A stretch of 64,000 bases of DNA, from positions 5,333,501 through 5,397,500 of the forward strand of contig BSDZ01000080.1 of assembly GCA_030268105.1 (NCBI GenBank). The letters run 5' to 3'. Numbering within the stretch: position 1 is the first letter of the stretch; every line of letters begins with the position of its first letter. Positions 25,901 to 37,900 of the stretch are shown piece after piece. Below the pieces are notes generated by a model. That model was given only the letters and a program-made list of their open reading frames with translations. It had not been told where the DNA came from and did no database searches. The stretch comes from Volvox africanus (taxonomy: Eukaryota; Chlorophyta; Chlorophyceae; Chlamydomonadales; Volvocaceae). The position numbers and the translations under genes are program-made.

Positions 25901-27846
25901 TAATTAGCTATTTAACATCCTTCTCAAGTGATTAGGCTGGTGTCATAATCTGCCATGAAGAGATGGCATATGACCAGTTTATTTACAAGGGATTCTCAAC
26001 TAGATATGCCTGGGACAGGACAAGGGGGGGGGGCATGCGTGCCTCTGTGGGCGTGTGTGTGCATGCATGTGCAGGCGTGCAATACCATGGTGTTCGAGCC
26101 ACGCAGTTGCTCACGAGTGAACGAGCAAGCAGCAGGCCTCTCCCTGACACAACTTGTAAATTGTGAGATGCCTGAATGACCCTTTTCGAGTGTCTAAGTC
26201 TCCCCCTTAAAAGGAACAGAGAGGTGATTTTTAGGTGTTACACTATGGGCGACTTCTTCTGAAAACTTGGGAAAAACTGTTTGCATCTCACTCCGCATGG
26301 AGATACGCCTCTGCACAGCCAAATTACATTTTACTGCAGCAGACCCTCACTAAGGTGTATGTATATGAACAAGGGTTTAGCAATCGTTGGCATTATGACA
26401 TTATGGTGCCTCAAATTGGGCGTCCATGCCCATCATGGAAATGGCGCCCGAAGGCCTCGGCGTGCTCCATCTTCATTAATTTCAGGACACGTGATAGTGT
26501 ACGGCAGGTTACCGTGGGCCACAGTCCAGTGGTCGCATTATGTAAGAAGTTTCAGGACTTGAGATCCCCTACTATGGGGAAGACCAATACTGTACAAGGG
26601 GATAGTCTTGCGCTCTTGGGGCCTCCGAACAGGTATTTGTGAAACACACACTTTTGCGGTGTTGATGTTTTTGAGCTTACACGAGCTCAAATTGTACCAA
26701 TTGAAATTACAGTTCAATAGGAGCTCAAGAAACGCTTTGCGATGACCCCACATAATCGGTTGTTCCAATGTACGGCCCGAAGCCACGAACAGCGGTCCGA
26801 TTATGGTAATACGGGGTTCTTATCGCCATACGGAAGCGCCCTTACATTGCCATTCAAATTACTTTGCTTCAGTGTTACAACTGGATAAAGGAAAGCTGTG
26901 AAACCTTCGTCTGCGTAGTGATTGTGTACGCCGTAGGGATCTTAGAAACAGATATAATGGCAGGCATGGGCAAGTGGCTCATAGCTTTCAAATAGGTTTG
27001 CCTCATGATTCCACTGGCAGCTACTACTACTTCTTCCCAGATGAGCCAAGGGCGACCGGTTGCCTTGCCTAAACGAACCTTCCACTTCAGCCAGGGGAGT
27101 TCAAAACGAGTCAGCTACATCCAGTGAGATTAGGACCAGAGCTAGATATCTATTTCATAAATTTCAGGAATATCTGTAAGTCACCCAGCCCATAATCATT
27201 GACAAGTGAAAGTTTGTCAGACACTCCTTTATCCTTTCGGATTTAGGAAATGTTTTTTACGCCGTCCAACGACAACTAAAAGAAACACACTGCTGCAAGA
27301 TAACCCGGTCGGATAACCCGTACTAGTGACTCGCTGGGATATATATTGTATTAATATTAAGGATAGGAACAAACAGTTCCACTGTCTTTTTGACCTTGAA
27401 GGGAAATTGCAGTTTCTGCAGCGGTTGCCGCTCGTAGTTATAGAACATGCTTCAGGACATTGTCAGCACCTTCCTGACAAGTGAAGTCCCATAAGTTCCA
27501 TAAAATCGGTTAAAAAACAATAATGCATGCGAAGCTGTTAAGACAAGCGCTTATGAATTTCGTGGAAGCGGTTGCCACATCATCAACTACTTTACGACAG
27601 AGTGACAATGTGGCAACCGATATATGGACGCTTCGGACAGATTTCAAATTGTGCCTCCTGGTAGAATTGAATTAGCTTAGCTTTCTAAGCTGGTCTTTTT
27701 GACGTCTTCAGCTCATGGTCGAAAGTGGGCTTGCTCTCTTTCATTTATTGCCCCAACACTTCCGGAACTGAAAAGGGAACTCTTCGAGCGCCTGAGGCCT
27801 CATTGGCATTGCTACTTGCTAAGCTTTCAACCTTAAATCCCCGAGA

Positions 27847-30800
27847 ATGGATCCCGCTAAGGTGCGGCCACGTGAGCAGTGCTGCTCTTCCGATTGGTAG
27901 GATTCTTAGGATATCTATGATAAAGCGTCTGGGACAACAGAAGGGTCGAGGGAAGTACTTGCGCAACGAAGAGCCACGCCAGCTTCTGGTGGAAATGGCC
28001 CCTTCTCGTAGCTTGTCGGGCCTCTTCCGGCCGATTTATTCCTTGAGTTACATAAACAACCCACTTATCTGTAGGATGTGTGTTACTTGAATTTTTTTGA
28101 TTTGGCGAGTTTCCGGTAGACATCCCGTTACTTGCGCCAGGACGCTTTCCTCGCATTTTTTCGTGATTAACAGTGTAACTTTCTCCCACTTTTAGGTCCG
28201 GCCGAGCTCCGCCTACAACTCCCCTTACTGGACGACGAACAGTGGGGCACCCGTATGGAACAATAATAACTCCCTGACTGTGGGTTCACGCGGACCCATT
28301 TTGCTCGAGGTACGCTGCTGTCTTTGTGATTATTTTATGTTCGGATTACTTGTCTGTAATTGCGATCCAAACCCGGAAGCTGCATGCCTTACCTTGTATG
28401 CTTGCACACAATACTCACTGACTTCTTTTAAGCATCTTGCAGCATTAGCATTCCCTTCGTATCCTGTCCCCAATTCTCCGCCCACACATTCCTGTCAGGA
28501 CTATCACCTAGTCGAGAAGCTTGCCCAGTTCGACCGGGAGCGCATCCCGGAGCGTGTCGTTCACGCAAGGGGCGCCGCTGCGAAAGGCTTCTTCGAGGTG
28601 CGCTGCTAGCACCCTTTGTACAGTGCCTGGTTGGGGATACTCACGGCTTCGTTGGGTCACCTGGGTGGCGAAATTGGCTGGGTTTGAAGAGCCTCGGAGT
28701 TGTCCTTGGATTTATAGTTATTAGGAGACACCGCGTAAGCACCCCGCCAGCTTTTTTAAATCGGTGACCATAATAGGTTCGTTAGGCAACCAAGGGTGAG
28801 GCTTGACCAAGCGTTTAAACAATTATGTGGGCTTCCGTGTCACGTGATGCAAGTCTGAACTCGGTCTCATACAAGAAGTTTGGTTGCACGAAATATCAAT
28901 GGTAGTGTTCTACCTTTGCATTCCTGTTGTTCTGCTTGGATTCGGGCTCTGCCCTTGCAGGTTACCCACGACATCTCGCACCTGACTGCGGCGGACTTCC
29001 TGCGCGCCCCTGGGGTCCAGACCCCCATCATTGTGCGCTTCTCCACGGTGGTGCACGAGCGGGGATCCCCCGAGACACTGCGTGATCCCCGCGGCTTCGC
29101 CATTAAGTTTTACACACGGGAGGGCAATTACGACATGGTTGGAAACAACATGCCGGTAAGGCGGTGAGAGTCCTTATGGGGGACCGGGCGAGTAGTTAAA
29201 AAGCGGGATGAAGGGGGCGAGCGAAAACGCAGACAGGAGTTGGTTCTGGGCGCTATGCATCGCACTATGGATTTTTGGTCCTGCTCCCCGCCACACTCGG
29301 ATATCATTTGTTGTTGGCGCTCCCTGATCCCTGGTTGTGCCCCCTACCGCAGGTGTTTTTTATCCGCGACGGCATGAAGTTCCCCGACATGGTACACGCG
29401 TTCAAGCCCAATCCTAAGTCGCACATCCAGGAAGCCTGGCGCATCATGGACTTCCTGTCGCACCATCCGGAGTCGGCTCACATGGTGAGGCTTGAGGGGA
29501 AGAGAAGCCCGTGGGAATCTAGGGTGGTGCAGGGCTGAGATATCCGTCCCATATCACAGCGACCCTTTGCAGTTCCGCACCGCACAGAATGTAGACTACG
29601 CCGGTATATCTGCAGGATCCCAACACGGGTTGATGATGCGGGTACAGGATGTAACGGATCGATGATGCATTGGTAGCCCCTGGGTACAGTGATAGGTTCG
29701 TAGCCTTGGTTGCGTGCAAGGCATTCCGATCTAACTTTTCCCTTCTGCCCTTTTCATCACGCTCGTTGTGTGAGCGGCGCTTCGTCTGTGCTCCTCACGT
29801 TGTCGATGCACTGTCGCTCCCTGTGTAGTTGACGTTCCTGCTGGACGACGCTGGCATTCCGCTTAACTACCGCCACATGCCTGGCTTTGGTGTGCACACC
29901 TTTAAGCTCATTAACAAGGCCGGCAAGGAGACGTACGTCAAGTTCCACTGGGTGCCCAAATGTGGTGAGTATGAGTGCATGAAGAGGCAGTTGGACGGGA
30001 ACGAAGGGTTGCGGAATGAGTGGAGGTGTAAATGCTGTTGCCCTGTTCGTTGACCCATTGATTTCTTTGGTGTCAGATTTTGTTCAGATACTAAAACCTG
30101 TTTTTACTTGTTGCTGCCATGCTTGGCTCTGGCTGACTGCAAACAGGTGAGAAGTACCTGTTGGACGATGAGGCGGTGTTGGTCGGTGGCGCCAACCACA
30201 GCCATGCCACCAAGGACCTGTACGATGCCATCGCAGCAGGTAAGTGCGCAGCGGGCTGGGTGAGTAGATCGGGTAGATTGCTCCCCGCGGCCACTACTTT
30301 TAATCCTCGGGTGATGGGGAACTGAAGGCCGTATTTGGCTGTTGCATGAAGGGCTGGGCGGGCACCTTGTAAGCGCTTTTGGCGCTGCTGAAGTGAATTT
30401 ATGTTTTCTTGAAACAAAAAAAGGCATAATCCGCTGCGGCAGCACGGCTACGATCGCCACTGATCACACTGTGCGTAGGAATACGTAAATCCCATTGCGC
30501 GTTGGACAGAACGCCCTCGCCTTTTGCAATTATAATATGTACATCCAAATAATTAACGAACTCTCCTATGTAACTGTAAAGATAAAAGTTAACAGGCAAC
30601 ATAAAAGTTGTGGGGCATGATTGTGTTTCGCGTGCCAGGATTGCCTGCATATCGTTCAGTTGGTGCCAGTTCGTGCTTAACATCGATAAACCGGATAAAG
30701 TATTGCTTCCAACCGGAGCAGACATTTCTCCCTCCCTTTTTTAATGACTTTAGGCGACTATCCGGAATGGACGCTGTTAATCCAGACCATGGACCCCGCG

Positions 30801-32714
30801 GACGAGGACAAGTGAGTGAGGCGTGGGGAGAATGGTGCGGATGTATGTGTTGGGAACTGAAAAACTGGGGAGCGCTGCTGCGATGAACCAGTGCACGAAG
30901 GTCGGGGCCCATTCGGTCTGGGCTGACAAGCCCCGCCATGTAACTCACGGTTGCTGCAATGTGTCCGTCTGCTCGTGCACAGATTTGATTTCGACCCGCT
31001 AGACGTGACGAAGACGTGGCCCGAGTCACTGTTCCCTCTTCAGCCGGTAGGCCGCATGGTTCTCAACCGCAATGTGGATAACTTCTTCAGCGACAACGAG
31101 CAGGTGGCCTTCTGTCCAGCCATCATCGTGCCAGGTACGAAATATGGGGCATTTATGGGTTCCACGAGCTACAGGATTGGGGAGCTTGATTCCATGAAGG
31201 GTTATTGGCTCCACGTTTTTCTTGTGTGTTGCACCCATGTTCTTCGACGAACTCTCCTCGTGCCAAGCGCCTCTTCTTGATGCCCGCCTCTTCGGTCCGG
31301 GGTCGACTGCTTTTTTAAATCGAACAATGCCTGGGTCGCGCCAGGTATCGGCTACACGGACGACAAGCTCCTGCAGACGCGCATCTTTTCGTATGCCGAC
31401 ACCCAGAGGCACCGCCTAGGCCCCAACTACCTGCTGCTGCCGGTGAACGCGCCCCGGTGCCCGCACCACAACAACCACCACGAAGGCTTCATGAACTTCA
31501 TGTTCAGGGACGAGGAGATCAACTACTTCCCCTCGAGGTGGGTCAGCTGGCTGGACCCAGAGATGAAGTCAGGGAAGGGCACCGAAGCCCAGGGCTGGGA
31601 GGGAAGGCGCCATTTGGTATGGGGATGAGACCTTCCAGCTCTTAACAAATCTCCAAACCGCCCTTGGCAGCTGCTCCATTGCTCTCCGTTTTTTGATGCT
31701 CAGTTAATCCTGGTCCTCGAACCGGGCACCATTACTATGTAGGTTTGATCCAGTCAGGAACGCTGAGCGCGTAGCTGCAGTGTCGACCGCACCACTCTCG
31801 GGCCGCCGAGAGAAGGTGGTGATCGCCAAGGAAAATAACTTCGCGCAGGTAAGAGCGCAAAGCAGGATGGCCGTAGCGGGAGAAGTGGCCCGTCGAGTTG
31901 GCTGAATAAATGGGCGAGTTGTATTGAGTGTGTCCTGGCGATAGGCTTGGTTAAATGGCGTTGGTTTGAAACCCGTCGAGGTCCTTGACCGTGGTCATGT
32001 CGCCGAGAGTTGAGACAGTGGTTGCGAGGCGACATGTTTGCGCTTTCTTAGTTCCGTTTCTGAGTAGAGAACCTCTTTAATGCCGATCCTTTCTGTGTCG
32101 TCCTCTGTTCCCTGTTCCCCGCTACCCAGGCTGGCACCCGGTGGCGGTCGTTTGACCCGGCTCGCCAGGAGCGCTTTGTGGTACGGGTGGCGGACATGCT
32201 GGCAGACCCCCGCTGCACACAGGTGAGCGTGGGGACGAGCATAGGCTGTCTTCAGGCGGCTCATCCCATGTGATGTGGATTCCGTAGTTCTGATGTCCTG
32301 GTCTGCATGCGTCCTCTTATACCATGGAACTTTAACCTGGATGGGACCCGGAAACATTTGTAAATGTCCGTTAAAATGCTACCCTTCCCCGAATCCTCCC
32401 TCCCTCGCGTATTGTAGGAAATTCGTCGCATCTGGGTGGGCTACTGGTCTCAGGCGGACCCGCAGCTGGGCTCCCGCGTTGCCGCCAAGCTGCAGGTGAG
32501 GGTGGACGGGTTGTGTTACCCACGAGGGATGTTACCTTAAGGGGTATGTGTGCGTGTCTGGGCTTCGATTTCCGCTGAAGGAGATGCTTGACTTGGGCTG
32601 CAGTTAAATCCTTTTGGTAGTATGACCGTCTGTAACTGAAATAACATTAAAATCTGCAAACCCCGCCAGTAATTTGCATTCTTCCTATTTCAGTGTGCTG
32701 TGAAGCGAGGCTAG
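27847..32714 (+). CDS. CAT: Catalase (plant-type, heme)
   Basis: Breaks down hydrogen peroxide to water and oxygen, usually in peroxisomes. Fourteen exons: 27847-27861, 28196-28309, 28499-28597, 28961-29155, 29353-29484, 29829-29964, 30147-30239, 30754-30811, 30983-31134, 31345-31537, 31743-31848, 32130-32222, 32418-32495, 32694-32714, about 494 residues, matching plant catalases (~492). The first exon codes only MDPAK and joins [12 protein letters not shown] in phase 0. The catalytic His is in RVVHARG, the active-site Asn in VGNNMPVFFIRD, and the proximal heme Tyr in [28 protein letters not shown] and [14 protein letters not shown] are also present. The last exon is uncertain: 32694-32714 ends CAVKRG, while a second acceptor at 32852 would end GRGCL at 32869. 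Neither is a standard SKL-like peroxisomal signal. TGTAA at 33399 may end the transcript. Confidence 0.93.
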
Positions 32715-32869
32715 GGTTGCAAAGTAATGATAAGTGGGTGGCGAAAGCATTAGTGCTGTGCCTTCTTTTTCGGTGTTAACTGACTACATTAATACAGACA
32801 TCGCAATAGTAACCATTCCAATTCCTTTCGAATACTCCTACCTCTCAACAGGGACGCGGCTGCCTGTGA

Positions 32870-34926
32870 GGTCCCCCTGCAAGCTATCATCGTGGATGTT
32901 TCTGCTGGATGACAAGATGGAAATGCTTGTTTAAAGCACACACAGCTAGTAGTATCTCAGAGAACCCCCGACCAAGTCACATACAGTTGAATTCCGTTTA
33001 AATAAACATTTCCATCTTGTCATCCAGCAGAAGTCCAGAAACGGGCGATATGGTGGCGACACGCTCTCAATGGGTAGGAATACTGGCATGTGCCAAAGAC
33101 AATGTGCCTCACCGTTGCGCAATGGTAAGGGCCTCTCAATGGGACGTTTCAGCGGAGCAAGGCCACAGAACAGCTCCGTTGCTTGCGTCGGCGTGTGCAT
33201 GTGTCTCCGATGAGAAAGGCACTGAATACGGTATGCATCCGGCCTACTTCATTTGTGGTCATATTTTTTTCATTACCGCCAATCCTGCTCCTGAGGCTTG
33301 TTCATTGATGCTTGTTCATCGGTGCAATTGCACCAGGTCGCGGGAAGGAGTTTTGGGCGGACATGGGAGCTCTTTAGAAGCCCATTTCAGTTCTGAGCTG
33401 TAACCAGTGTTCCGCTCGTTAAGTGAAGCAGACGCTTACAAGCGGGATGGCGGCCATATCGCAACAGTGGGAGATTTTGCGGGGATGATGTGCTAAATGG
33501 TACTGATCCGCGTCCAGGACTGTATGAACTCTGGGTTTTGTTTGTATGTCATTTTGTTTTGTGCACTCCACCACTTGGCGGCAGTCCTGTTAGGGCTGAG
33601 GAGTCCGCGGCTGTGGTGCAGGGTTAGGGTCCCAAGACTTTGCATTCTTTGTAACCAGTTTGTTACGCAAGTGCCTTGTGAAGCCATCTGATCACAGGCA
33701 TCATTCCAGTTATCGCAAAAACAAATACCCAGCTGCGTCAGGTGCTGTAAATGGAGTAAAGAAAATAGACACGGCCTTGTCATACGCAAACTTCATATCT
33801 CTATACATCCTCCTGTCTGACACAACGGTCTTGACTAGCATGGACGCCGAAATCATGCCTAATGTTTCACGGCGGAGATGTTCCTGAACATCAGCAGTCT
33901 TGCAATTGAATGGAACCGCAGACTGACTGAACTTGGGCCATGAGAACTTTGCCTTTGCTAAGGCCACAAGCACCATGGGCTTATTAATCCTTTCATTCAA
34001 TCCGCGCTTTATTGGGCTACATTTTACGCGTCATTAGCGGCCTAGGGTCGCTATTATTGGGCGTCAAATGCGCGGTTGGACGGTTACATTCTAGCCTGGA
34101 AGCAACAGAGACACACATACGCTTGACGGCGAATGTGGATGCTCCACGGCCGCCCTGTCACAAGCATAGCCTAGTTAATGTCACTTGAGTGTGGTCTGGA
34201 CAACTGCACCAACGTTCGACGAGGCTGGGCACTGGTTGCTCAATATAGTCACAGCAGAGTGCTACCGGTGCATGTGGTCCCAGGGGCTCAATAACGTAGT
34301 GATATGCACATCAGGCGGGGCTATGTTAAGGACACATATATATTGAGGTCAATGCGCCGTTGGGCGAGTGAATATGGGGTCGCCCGGGTATAACCAGCGC
34401 CATGTCGAATGCGAAACAAGACTTGTCGGCCGCAGATTTGTTGTTCCCGTGTCCCCAGAGCACACAACACATGCAATTGTGACCTCTTACCCCCCCCCAG
34501 GGGCTACAAATCTTGTAAATCACCTGTGTCTAGCCGCAAAATCCCCTGGGCAAGACCGTAGCTACGCCCATTTCAGACACAGAACAGCATAAGATCTATA
34601 CTATACACCGCAGTCCAAAAGTTCCACCATGATGCCGGGCATACATGCATGCACGCATGCGTAATCGGTCAGTCAGCAATTTGGCCAATAAATAAAACTC
34701 TTCACTACATGAGATCCGCTCCAGCTATACTTGTGAACTGCCGCCGCCACCACCACCACCACCACCGCCACCACCATCGACAGACAGTTGGAGCAATGTG
34801 GGTCAAAAGCGACCCTCAACCCTCCCACAGACGGAGTAGGGCCCCAACCTTGGCTCCATCCCAGAGAACGGGGAAGCAGAAGGGTAATGGGGCCACCCTT
34901 AAGTGCCCAGCAGACTTTCTGGTCAT
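32870..34926. other. Convergent intergenic region, catalase / exostosin
   Basis: Holds the 3' ends of two convergent genes. The catalase side has the hairpin at 32899-33032 and TGTAA at 33399-33403. On the minus strand a TGTAA (TTACA at 34084-34088) lies about 840 bases past the exostosin stop. A CAC/CCG triplet run sits at about 34740-34785. No gene recognised in between. Confidence 0.5.
32899..33032. repeat. Long-arm hairpin in the catalase 3' region
   Basis: Arm 32899-32935 pairs with 32997-33032: CTGCTGGATGACAAGATGGA and its complement match exactly, and the rest matches with about two mismatches, giving roughly 36 paired bases around a 61-base loop. It lies after both candidate catalase stops, so it would be in the 3'UTR. 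The size fits a microRNA-like precursor or a small inverted-repeat element. Confidence 0.8.
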
Positions 34927-37900
34927 CTACCCCCGTGTGTGAGGTATCCTTGAGTGCAGCCAGGCCATGATTGTGTTCCAGGCGTCAGAACGGACCGGGA
35001 AACGCGTTAGCGACTGGTAGGGATGACCGGGAGGTCCTAACCAGTCTTCATCTGACTCCACCTGGCCACCGCCGCCTGCCGCCGCCACGTCACCCGTTAT
35101 ATCCTTGGACATTTGTTTAAGGGCCGCCATCGCGGCGGCCTCTCTCTCCTCCTCGGCTTTACTACGTTCCTCTCGCCCCGCTTTCCGTTGTCCCCGGTTG
35201 TAATCATACGCACGAGTAAACGATGATGATATCATGGGGCCCGCCGCATAGGCGAATCTACGAAAAGGGATGGAAGGGGTGAGGGGACTCACAAAGAATG
35301 GTGAGGCTGACGCACCAGGACTGGATGTGCCGCTGGACAAGTCAAGGATCCCTTATCCGGGCCATCTTGGTTTCATTGTCGACAAGTACAGCATACGACC
35401 AGGATGCCGTCGCCACTATTATCAAATGCACATATCCGATGCCTACCCCCCCCTCCTCTTGTATCCGCACCTAGCCAGCCAGCCAGCCACCGCATATGGC
35501 CTTACCAGGTATACATCCCGCCCCAAGTAAATCCAACCAGTCAGCCAGTCAGTCACTTACCGGTGCCACACCACAGCCAGTCTTCGCTGCATGCGTTCCA
35601 ACTGCTCAGGGGAAATCGACAACAGCACCTGGAAAGGGGGAAGTCCGCGGTATTTGCTCCTTACCAGTCCAAGGATGAATGTTACATGGTAAACTGAAAC
35701 CGTGGTGAGGGAATTGGGGCGCCCATGAAGCCGGGACTGCGCGTAACACCTACACGATGAGCTGGCTGCGTGGGTGCGGGTGCGGGATAAGGGTGCTCGC
35801 AACATTCACAAGAGACGGGGCAGCGATTCTCGAGCGGCACAAGCGGCATTGGGGCACTGGGTCGATATCGCAGGGACATCGTCGCGCAGACAAGAGGATG
35901 CATCTGAAGCCCACTGAAGTCGACTGCAACGCCGTGACCAGGTTCCGGTTCTCCAGCCCTTGCCTGCGCTCCTACGCCCCAACTACCCCACCTCAGGTAG
36001 CAGCTCGTTGATCGATTCCTCCTTCAGCCGCAGCGCAAAGGCGTCCCATTCGATGATGCTCTCAAACGGGCCATGGACCCCGTCCATGAACTGGCATGAT
36101 ACGCACAGGCACAGGGACAACCCCCGCGTAAAAAGAAGCCGCAAGAACGGAACGAAATCAGAGAACCAGCGGATTACGACCTCAAATGAAATGTCTCCCC
36201 TCCCCTTTTTATCAGGACTTAGGGTCCCATCAGGCCCGCAGGCCATCAGGCCATCAGTTCCGCATCAGCCCCGGCTCCCCTCCTTCCGCACCAGCACCGG
36301 GATGCAGCCATGCAGGATGGCATCCTCAGCTCGGGCACTCCAACCATCACCTAAGGAGAGGAGACGGCGAAAGAGGACCTTGGGATGCAGCGGGAAATGA
36401 TAGGGATCCAGCGAAATGCATCCCGGTGCAACATCAACTGGATAACGACGGTTCGTCCCGCACAGCCGGCTCACCGGGAGCGACTACGCAGAACTTGGAC
36501 CGGGCCAGATGCGTCGAGTAGCTTCCAGAAATCTGGGTAGCGAAGAGGCGGGATTTGGAAGGAGGAAATTTGGCAATGAGAAGGAGGAGGAGGAATGGAA
36601 CGAAGAGAAGACGGAAACCGCGGAACGGGTCGGGTTGGATGATTGAAGGGCGTCAAAAGCGGCTGTCGACGCGGGGAAGTCAGGGCTCCCGCGGAGGGCA
36701 CATAACTGTTTTTCTTTGGATTATTGTGGGCTGACCCCCCCCCCAGGAACTGACTGGATTTGGATACACCATCCACACCAATATCCACACACTACAGGCC
36801 TATAACCCTGAGCATAAGGCGACCCAGGAGGATGCCGCCGCTGCCACGGTCTGTCTCGCCCTCCCCCAACAGCCAATCGTGTCTTCTGGAGGCTCCCCTT
36901 CCGGCTGCATCAATGATTCGTTACGGGGGTGGGAAGAAAGGTCGGCGAGACGGCGGACCGAAGAGGCGGGGAGACGGGACCGAAGAGGCGGGGAGACGGA
37001 GAAGGAGATACGGAGGCTGGCTCAGTCCCTGTTGTGGTCGCGAATTAGCATCGCATCTTTTGTCCCAGGGTTGAGACCACCACCCACCACCCTTGCGCGG
37101 TCTGCCCACCCACCCTCTCCCTTGATGCCGGCCCCTACCTGCCAGTTCTCTCCAATGTATATGCGGTACTTGGTCGCCCAGTCGTGCTTGAAAGCCAGTC
37201 TGGAAAGGGGGGGGGCGCAGAGGTCCACCCATCATATCAAGGAGGTCCTTCGGTAGCTATAAGTGGAACGTGTCACGGCCGACCACTGGGTGAACTTGGA
37301 ACACCTTAGCAATGAACACGGCCCCCACCTTCCCTAGGAATACTACTTGGTTGTCACAGGGCCGGAGTTGCTGGGTGGAGAGATTTTGAATGCAGTTGCC
37401 AAAAGCCGGTTACAGGGGCGGCACAGGGATAGCTTCCAGAGCCAGAAGTGGAGCAGCTCGCCCATGACTCGTAGCGTCAAATATTACAATCGTAACATAC
37501 CGAGGACGAGAAACCACCAGCCAATCGGGACATGCGCGTGTCTACACAGCCGCCAGTAAGGATAGCTCGTCTGAGTCTTATCAACTCCATTGCACTCGGA
37601 ATGACTCACGTAATGGCAACTAACGCGCGGCATCATGTCCCCTCCCCCCCGGATGCTGAACTTCCATCCGGCGGCCGACTGCAGCTTCACTGCTTCCCAC
37701 CGCCCGCTTTTGGACATCATTCCTGTATACCTCCACCCAACGTATGCAAATACAACCCGATCTCCTCCCCCCCCCTGGGGTCGTAATGCAAACTGTACTG
37801 TATTTCATATATGGTATCGGGGCTTCTTAGGTTTCTTTGGATTCTCGCTTGGGACCAGCTGGGCTTCTCCGTCTTGTGGATTAACCCACCCAAGGCTCGT

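Larger units (their letters stand above)
23721..27846. other. Gene-poor region between inverted repeat and catalase
   Basis: No recognisable gene over about 4.1 kb. It holds an inverted repeat of GCGTTAG units at 24680-24777, a 79-bp-period imperfect tandem duplication at about 25760-25900, and a GC-rich open stretch around 25160-25380 after a CTGCAG acceptor-like site that might be an orphan exon. The last few hundred bases should include the catalase promoter and 5'UTR. Confidence 0.5.

Noticed and set aside
36879..37256. 125-residue Arg-rich plus-strand ORF
   Set aside because: Overlaps exostosin exon 37139-37199 and its introns; composition follows GA-rich low complexity.
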